NCBI GenBank assembly: GCA_041750975.1
Contig: JBGSYN010000217.1
Span: forward strand, 1 to 44,145
Origin: JBGSYN01 sp041750975
GTDB lineage: Bacteria > Pseudomonadota > Alphaproteobacteria > Geminicoccales > Geminicoccaceae
DNA: 44,145 nucleotides
Direction of reading: 5' to 3'
A program made the position numbers and the translations under genes. The first letter of the stretch is position 1; the number at the start of each line of letters is the position of its first letter. Positions 39,622 to 44,145 of this stretch are shown here, piece by piece. The notes below the pieces were generated by a model, which was given only the letters and a program-made list of their open reading frames with translations, was not told where the DNA came from and searched no databases.

Positions 39622-40233
39622 TCAGCGATCGGCGAAGGCAAGGCGCAGGCCCAGTGCGCCGAAAGCGCCTGCAAAAAGACGCCGGAGCCAGAGCATCACG
39701 CGCGGCTTTGAAATGACGTAGCTTCGCGTGGCCGAGGCGCAGGCGCCGTAGCCGACGAAGACGATGAAAGTCAGGAGCATGAATATACCCGCCAGACTCA
39801 TCAAGGATGAGGTCGGATCGTCGGTGCCGGCCGGCACGAACTGCGGCAGAAAGGCCAGAAAGAAGAGCGACAGCTTGGGATTGAGGATGTTCAACAGAAA
39901 GCCGTTGACGATGATCCTGGCGGCCGGGGCGGGGGCGTTGCGTTCGGCGATCTGCATGGCACCCCGATCGCGCAACACGCTCCAGGCCATGAAGAGGAGA
40001 TAGGCGACGCCGAGGAATTTCACGGTCTGAAAGGCCACCGCACTGGTGTGCAGGAGTGCCGCGAGCCCCGCAATACTGGCGACGATATGGGGGATGATCC
40101 CGAGCGTGCAGCCGAAGGCGGCCAGAACGCTGGCGCGCCAGCCCTGGCCGAGCCCGTGAGCGAGCGTGTAGAGAACGCCGGTGCCGGGCAGCAGAATGAC
40201 GATCAGCGAGGTCAGTAAATAGTCGGGCGTCAT
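39622..40233 (-). CDS. LysE/RhtB-family exporter
   Basis: A 203-residue inner-membrane translocator with about six helices. The family signature is LLPGTGVLYTLAHGLGQGWRAS, with P-G-T replacing the more usual P-G-P. Typical segments VKFLGVAYLLFMAWSVLRD and LNILNPKLSLFFLAFLPQFV follow. It probably exports an amino acid or related small molecule. The ATG at 40233 was chosen because GGAG lies 8 bases upstream; another ATG is at 40251. It is distinct from the LysE-family gene at 18128. The 151 bp between it and the SDR remnant hold nothing recognisable. Confidence 0.87.
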   Translation of the reverse strand: MTPDYLLTSLIVILLPGTGVLYTLAHGLGQGWRASVLAAFGCTLGIIPHIVASIAGLAALLHTSAVAFQTVKFLGVAYLLFMAWSVLRDRGAMQIAERNAPAPAARIIVNGFLLNILNPKLSLFFLAFLPQFVPAGTDDPTSSLMSLAGIFMLLTFIVFVGYGACASATRSYVISKPRVMLWLRRLFAGAFGALGLRLAFADR

Positions 40234-40502
40234 CGGTGGGGCTCCGGGCATTCAGGTTGGCGCGGGCAAGATAAACCAGGATCGGTCTGCGTGTCCAAGC
40301 AGCAGGTCGATCTGCGTCGGCAACGGCCGCGCGTGCCCGCAGCCGGATCGATGCCGAACCTGAGCCGCCCGGATTAAAGGTTGCGCCGACCATGGCCGAC
40401 CTCTAACCGCACTTGGGGGGCTTCAAGCAGGTCGGCACGGATGCGGCCGCATGCCCGGCGTCGCCGCGATGGTGGCAGCGCTCGGCGAAGGGAGATCCCG
40501 CT

Positions 40503-41996
40503 TTGGCATCGATCAACTGGCAGCGCCTGCGGGCCGAATGGCTCGGCAATGCGCGCGGCGATCTTGTTGCCGGTCTCGTCGTCGCCTTGGCCCTGATCCC
40601 CGAAGCCATCGCCTTTTCGATTATCGCGGGCGTCGATCCGAAGGTGGGCCTCTATGCCTCCTTCGTGATTGCCGTCGTCACCGCCATTGCCGGCGGGCGG
40701 CCCGGCATGATCTCGGCCGCAACCGCGGCCACGGCCGTGCTCATGGTGACACTGGTGCGGGACTACGGTCTGCAATATCTCCTGATCACCGGCATCCTCG
40801 CAGGCTTCTTGCAGATGGGAGCAGGATTCCTCAAACTTGGCCGCTTGATGCGCTTCGTCTCCCGGTCCGTGATGACGGGCTTCGTTAACGCCCTCGCCAT
40901 CCTGATCTTCATGGCGCAGGTTCCGGAGCTGATCGACGTTCCGTACCTGACCTATGCGCTGGTCGCTGTCGGTCTCGCCATCCTTTACCTCCTGCCGCAG
41001 GTTACCAAGGTGGTCCCGGCACCCCTGGTCTGCATTCTTGTGTTGACCGTGGCGACGTTGATTTTCGGCTGGGATCATATTCGTACTGTCGGCGATATGG
41101 GCGAGCTGCCCTCGACTTTGCCGGTATTCCTCTGGCCCGACGTGCCCTTGACGTTCGAAACCCTGCAGATCGTCTTTCCCTATGCCGCAGCGGTCGCGGT
41201 CGTCGGCCTGCTCGAATCCTTGATGACGGCCTCCATCATCGACGAACTCACCGACACGACCTCCAATCGCAATCAGGAATGCATCGGTCAGGGTCTCGCC
41301 AATATCGGCAGCAGCCTGATCGGCGGCATGGCCGGTTGCGCCATGATCGGCCAGTCGATCATCAATGTTCAATCTGGCGGCCGCGGGCGGCTTTCCTGCT
41401 TCAGCGCCGGGGTTTTGCTCCTGTTCCTGATCGTTGTGCTCGGTGAGTGGGTCAAGCAGATCCCGATGGCCGCCTTGGTAGCGGTCATGATCATGGTTTC
41501 CGTAGGTACCTTCAGCTGGGCTTCGATCGGCAAGCTCAGGGAACATCCGGTCACGTCGAGCACGGTCATGGTCGCAACGGTCATCGGCGTGGTCGCGACC
41601 CACAACCTCGCTATCGGCGTGCTGATCGGCGTTTTGCTCTCGGGCATCTTCTTTGCCGGCAAGATCGCCCAGATTTTCAGTGTCACCTCGACACTGTCGC
41701 CGGACGGCCGCGAGCGCACTTATCGGGTCGTCGGCCAGCTGTTCTTTGCCTCGAGCGACGATTTCCTGGCGTCCTTCGATTTCCGCGAGGTGCTGGAGGG
41801 GGTGACCATCGATCTCACCCACGCCCACATCTGGGACGTCTCCAGCGTCGCTGCGGTCGACATGGTCGTCGTCAAGTTCCGCCGCGAAGGTGCGGAGGTG
41901 AACCTGGTCGGCATGAACGAGGCCAGCGAAACCCTCGTCGACAAACTCGGCGTCCACGACGATCCGGACGCACTCGAAAAACTCATGGGTCATTGA
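40503..41996 (+). CDS. SulP-family inorganic anion transporter with STAS domain
   Basis: A 497-residue inner-membrane transporter. A short cytoplasmic start precedes the SulP core (DLVAGLVVALALIPEAIAFSIIAGVDPKVGLYAS), then ten or more further helices including GLLESLMTASIIDELTDT and NIGSSLIGGMAGCAMIGQSI. A C-terminal STAS domain (about 400-490, VTIDLTHAHIWDVSSVAAVDMVV) completes it. The family carries sulfate, bicarbonate or other anions, often with Na+ or H+. The TTG at 40503 was chosen because GGGAG lies 8 bases upstream and the N-terminus fits; the frame is open back to a TTG at 40413. The 269 bp upstream is divergent from the LysE-family gene. A Usp gene follows after 16 bp. Confidence 0.92.
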   Translation: MASINWQRLRAEWLGNARGDLVAGLVVALALIPEAIAFSIIAGVDPKVGLYASFVIAVVTAIAGGRPGMISAATAATAVLMVTLVRDYGLQYLLITGILAGFLQMGAGFLKLGRLMRFVSRSVMTGFVNALAILIFMAQVPELIDVPYLTYALVAVGLAILYLLPQVTKVVPAPLVCILVLTVATLIFGWDHIRTVGDMGELPSTLPVFLWPDVPLTFETLQIVFPYAAAVAVVGLLESLMTASIIDELTDTTSNRNQECIGQGLANIGSSLIGGMAGCAMIGQSIINVQSGGRGRLSCFSAGVLLLFLIVVLGEWVKQIPMAALVAVMIMVSVGTFSWASIGKLREHPVTSSTVMVATVIGVVATHNLAIGVLIGVLLSGIFFAGKIAQIFSVTSTLSPDGRERTYRVVGQLFFASSDDFLASFDFREVLEGVTIDLTHAHIWDVSSVAAVDMVVVKFRREGAEVNLVGMNEASETLVDKLGVHDDPDALEKLMGH

Positions 41997-42012
41997 GAGG
42001 ATAGGCAACGCG

Positions 42013-42861
42013 ATGGCACTCATTCTCGCCTGTATCGACGGCTCGGTCTACTCCGACAGCGTCGCCGACAACGCCGCCTGGGCGGCGGGCCGTCTCGCGG
42101 CGTCGATCGAGTTGCTGCAGGTACTGGGCCGACGCGAAGTCGAGTCGCAGGACCGGAGTGGACGGATTCTGCCGAAGGCGCGGCGCCAGCTTCTGGAGCA
42201 ACTCGCCGCCGTCGACAGCGAGCGTGCCAAACTCCTGCAGCAACAAGCGCGTCTGGATCTCGAAACCGCCAAGGAACGGATCGGCAAGGCCGGGATCGAC
42301 GGGGTCTCGGCGGTGCTGCGCCATGGCGATCTCCTGGAGGCCCTGGCCGAGCGGGAAGCCCAGGCGGACCTCGTCGTCATCGGCAAGCGCGGCGAGGCGG
42401 CGGACTTCGCCAAGCTGCACCTCGGCTCCAATCTCGAGCGGATCATTCGAGCCAGCCATCGCCCAGTGCTGATCGCCGCCCGCGCCTTTCATCCGGTCAC
42501 CAAGGTGCTGCTCGCCTTCGACGGCCGCGCCAGCGCGCTCAAGGCCGTCGATGCGATGTCGCGCTCACCCCTGTTTGAGGGCATCAAGGTCGACCTGGTC
42601 ACCGTCGGACAGGACGTCGACGAAGCGCAGCGCAAGCTCGACGATGCGGCGGCGCAACTCCGCGGGGGCGGGCTCGAGGTCGACGCCCGGTTCGAGCCGG
42701 GTCAGCCCGAAACCGCCATCGCCAAGGCGGTCGAGCGGGACCAGATCGATCTTTTGGTTATGGGTGCCTATGGCCATTCCCGCCTGCGCAGCCTCGTCAT
42801 CGGCAGCACCACCTCGGAAATGATCCGGGCCTGCCGCATCCCGATCCTGCTCTACCGCTAG
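42013..42861 (+). CDS. Tandem universal stress protein (two UspA domains)
   Basis: A 282-residue cytoplasmic protein with two Usp folds. The first (about 1-155) begins ALILACIDGSVYSDSVADNAAWAAG and ends with GKRGEAADFAKLHLGSNLERI, a relaxed nucleotide-binding loop. The second (about 158-282) begins KVLLAFDGRASALKAVDAM and ends GAYGHSRLRSLVIGST, an exact G-x2-G-x9-G-S/T ATP-binding motif. It sits 16 bp behind the SulP transporter with GAGAGGAT as ribosome-binding site. Usp proteins next to anion transporters are often taken as regulators or partners of transport under stress; that is an inference here. Confidence 0.92.
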   Translation: MALILACIDGSVYSDSVADNAAWAAGRLAASIELLQVLGRREVESQDRSGRILPKARRQLLEQLAAVDSERAKLLQQQARLDLETAKERIGKAGIDGVSAVLRHGDLLEALAEREAQADLVVIGKRGEAADFAKLHLGSNLERIIRASHRPVLIAARAFHPVTKVLLAFDGRASALKAVDAMSRSPLFEGIKVDLVTVGQDVDEAQRKLDDAAAQLRGGGLEVDARFEPGQPETAIAKAVERDQIDLLVMGAYGHSRLRSLVIGSTTSEMIRACRIPILLYR

Positions 42862-42882
42862 TAACCCCTGGACCAGAGGTCT

Positions 42883-43581
42883 CTAGTTCAAGGCCGGGTT
42901 CGGCTCGACTTGCCTGAACCTTTGAAGAAAGCCCTGGATATAGCTCGGTGACACCGTGATGGTCCGGGTGGCCGCCCCGCCTTCAAGCTCGACTTCGAGC
43001 CGCTGGTCGGGGGCGAAGCGTTGCAACGCCCCGATCGGCAGGGCGACCTCGAGATCCTGATAGTAGGTGCAGTCGGTCTCGTTCACGCAGAAGCGGTCGG
43101 TCTTGACGGTCTTGAAACTGAGCGGCCAGCCATTGCCGCGGATGGTCTCGAGCGCCGGTTCCTCGGCAAAGCCCGCCGTGACGTAAAGATCGATGCTTTC
43201 TGCGCCTCCCCCCTTGGTGCCACGCAGGAAATAGCCCAGATCCTCGAGCTCCATGGTCGGACCGATGATCTTGGTATGGTCGGCTTCAGGGACCACGACG
43301 GAGTTGGTCGCAACCCTTTCCACTTCCGGCGAGGGCTCACCCGCCGGGGTCTGGCCCGCAGGCCCGTCTCCGGTAATCCCCGTAGCTGGCGCTTCGATCG
43401 TGCCGGTCGAGGGCGGTGCCGGCGGTACCGACACGAGTGGCTCTTGGGCCGGTGCCTGAGGTTGAGCCGGCGCCGGCGCGCGCGGTGCTTCCGTCGCCCG
43501 GTTCTCGACCGGCGGCGCGGGTGGGCTCGGCATGATGATGGCAAATGCCAGACTTGCCGCCAGGCCTGCGGCCACGAACAT
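42883..43581 (-). CDS. Unrecognised proline-rich membrane-anchored protein
   Basis: A 232-residue protein I cannot place in a family. Residues 1-17 are a hydrophobic anchor or signal (MFVAAGLAASLAFAIIM). Residues ~18-85 are a Pro/Ala/Glu-rich low-complexity stretch suited to spanning the periplasm. Residues ~95-232 are a folded-looking domain with IGPTMELEDLGYFLRGTKGG, a possible disulfide pair in DRFCVNETDCTYYQDLEV, and ITVSPSYIQGFLQRF near the end. It is likely periplasmic or inner-membrane tethered. It is convergent with the Usp gene, 21 bp apart. Start at 43581. Confidence 0.6.
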   Translation of the reverse strand: MFVAAGLAASLAFAIIMPSPPAPPVENRATEAPRAPAPAQPQAPAQEPLVSVPPAPPSTGTIEAPATGITGDGPAGQTPAGEPSPEVERVATNSVVVPEADHTKIIGPTMELEDLGYFLRGTKGGGAESIDLYVTAGFAEEPALETIRGNGWPLSFKTVKTDRFCVNETDCTYYQDLEVALPIGALQRFAPDQRLEVELEGGAATRTITVSPSYIQGFLQRFRQVEPNPALN

Positions 43582-43669
43582 GGCGCTCTCCGTCCTCTAA
43601 CATCGTCCCCTGATCATATAGACGCCCTGGGCGCACACCCCAATGCTTGTCTGGGTGTCCCTGCGAGGA

Positions 43670-44145
43670 TCAGGCGGCGAGCGGACTTTCGAATTCCACC
43701 AGGGTCTCTTTCGAGGGCACAGTCAGCGGCCCCTGATCGCTGAAGATGACGCAGTGCTCGCTGCCAAGCCCATTGAAGCTGGTACGGAACACCGAGCTGT
43801 AGGCGCCGAGCAGTCCGACCTCGATATGGTCGTGCGCCGCCACATCGGCCGGCAGCCAGTGCGGTCCGGGCATACTGTCGATGCTGTCGCAGGTAGGCCC
43901 GAACAGATCGAACCCGATGCGCCCGGTTCGGCTCGGCCGGATCAGACGCATCGGAAAACACGGCCCGAGCCATTTGAGCTCGGCCAGATTGTTGTAAACG
44001 CCGTCATTGATGAAAAGCTGGCTCCGCTTGCGCAGCTCGACCCTGACGACCGCCGAGGCGCAGTCGGCCACCAGGGCGCGGCCCGGCTCGCACTGCACGG
44101 CGCAATCGAGCCCGGATTCCCGGACCGCCTGCTCGATGGCCTCGG
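43670..44145 (-). CDS. Type III PLP-dependent decarboxylase (ornithine/diaminopimelate type), C-terminal part
   Basis: About 157 C-terminal codons on the minus strand; the frame stays open to the right edge, so the N-terminal barrel with the PLP lysine is outside. Diagnostic segments are CEPGRALVADCASAVV (the EPGR phosphate-binding motif), INDGVYNNL, FGPTCDSIDSM (the C-D-S-x-D substrate and active-site Cys motif), and GLLGAYSSVFRTSFNG (the conserved GAYS/T element). It would decarboxylate ornithine, lysine or a related amino acid to make polyamines, and resembles the alphaproteobacterial ornithine decarboxylase group. The exact substrate is not decided by the visible part. Confidence 0.88.
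   Translation of the reverse strand, partial: EAIEQAVRESGLDCAVQCEPGRALVADCASAVVRVELRKRSQLFINDGVYNNLAELKWLGPCFPMRLIRPSRTGRIGFDLFGPTCDSIDSMPGPHWLPADVAAHDHIEVGLLGAYSSVFRTSFNGLGSEHCVIFSDQGPLTVPSKETLVEFESPLAA

Noticed and set aside
40374..42023. 549-codon open frame antisense to the SulP transporter
   Set aside because: Asp/Gly/His-rich nonsense-like translation typical of the complementary strand of a membrane-protein gene.

Overview
The window looks like chromosomal DNA of a GC-rich, Gram-negative alphaproteobacterium, perhaps Rhodospirillales-like. This is inferred from gene content and order, not from any search. The clues are an IalB-family protein, the block gpmI / S41 peptidase / divergent polysaccharide deacetylase / rppH, an alphaproteobacterial style of ThrRS, outer-membrane machinery, and many GTG/TTG starts with GC-rich wobble positions. 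Nearly all of the window is protein-coding. I found no rRNA, tRNA, CRISPR array or complete insertion sequence.

Layout. 0-2.3 kb (minus): rlmN (cut by the left edge), an IalB-family secreted protein and a SpoU/TrmH RNA methyltransferase. 2.4-10.2 kb: secretion and surface proteolysis. A subtilisin-like lipoprotein autotransporter faces a type I secretion pair (HlyD-type adaptor, LapB-type ABC exporter), and the TolC-type outer-membrane channel is divergent from that pair. 10.3-16.3 kb: housekeeping block gpmI, ctpA-like S41 protease, divergent polysaccharide deacetylase and rppH, then a convergent glutathione S-transferase with a long disordered tail. 16.4-18.8 kb: a Fe3+-type fused ABC permease and a LysE exporter.

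18.8-22.7 kb holds two toxin-antitoxin modules. In both, the antitoxin reads through and the toxin is broken: a DUF1902 antitoxin with a doubly frameshifted HicA-like toxin, and BrnA with a 5'-truncated BrnT. Between them lie a creatininase-family / alpha-beta hydrolase pair and a GT4 glycosyltransferase. 22.8-28.7 kb: thrS, infC, an M24 aminopeptidase P and a secreted PQQ-type glucose/sorbosone dehydrogenase.

29.2-34.5 kb is the most system-like accessory block. A DegT/StrS aminotransferase, a ChbG/YdjC deacetylase and a ribose-type ABC importer (binding protein, permease, ATPase) lie in one direction behind a strong hairpin and a low-GC intergenic region. Together they suggest import, N-deacetylation and amino-group exchange on an acetylated amino sugar or aminocyclitol.

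34.6-39.5 kb is regulator-transporter territory. A MarR regulator has a perfect 20-bp palindrome over its putative -10 box and abuts an MFS gene that carries a partial copy of the same element. Next comes a TetR regulator with its own small palindrome, overlapping an MFS gene split by a frameshift and followed by an SDR gene with two compensating frameshifts. 39.6-44.1 kb: a LysE exporter, a SulP anion transporter with a tandem-Usp protein, an unrecognised proline-rich envelope protein, and the C-terminal part of an ornithine/diaminopimelate-decarboxylase-type enzyme cut by the right edge.
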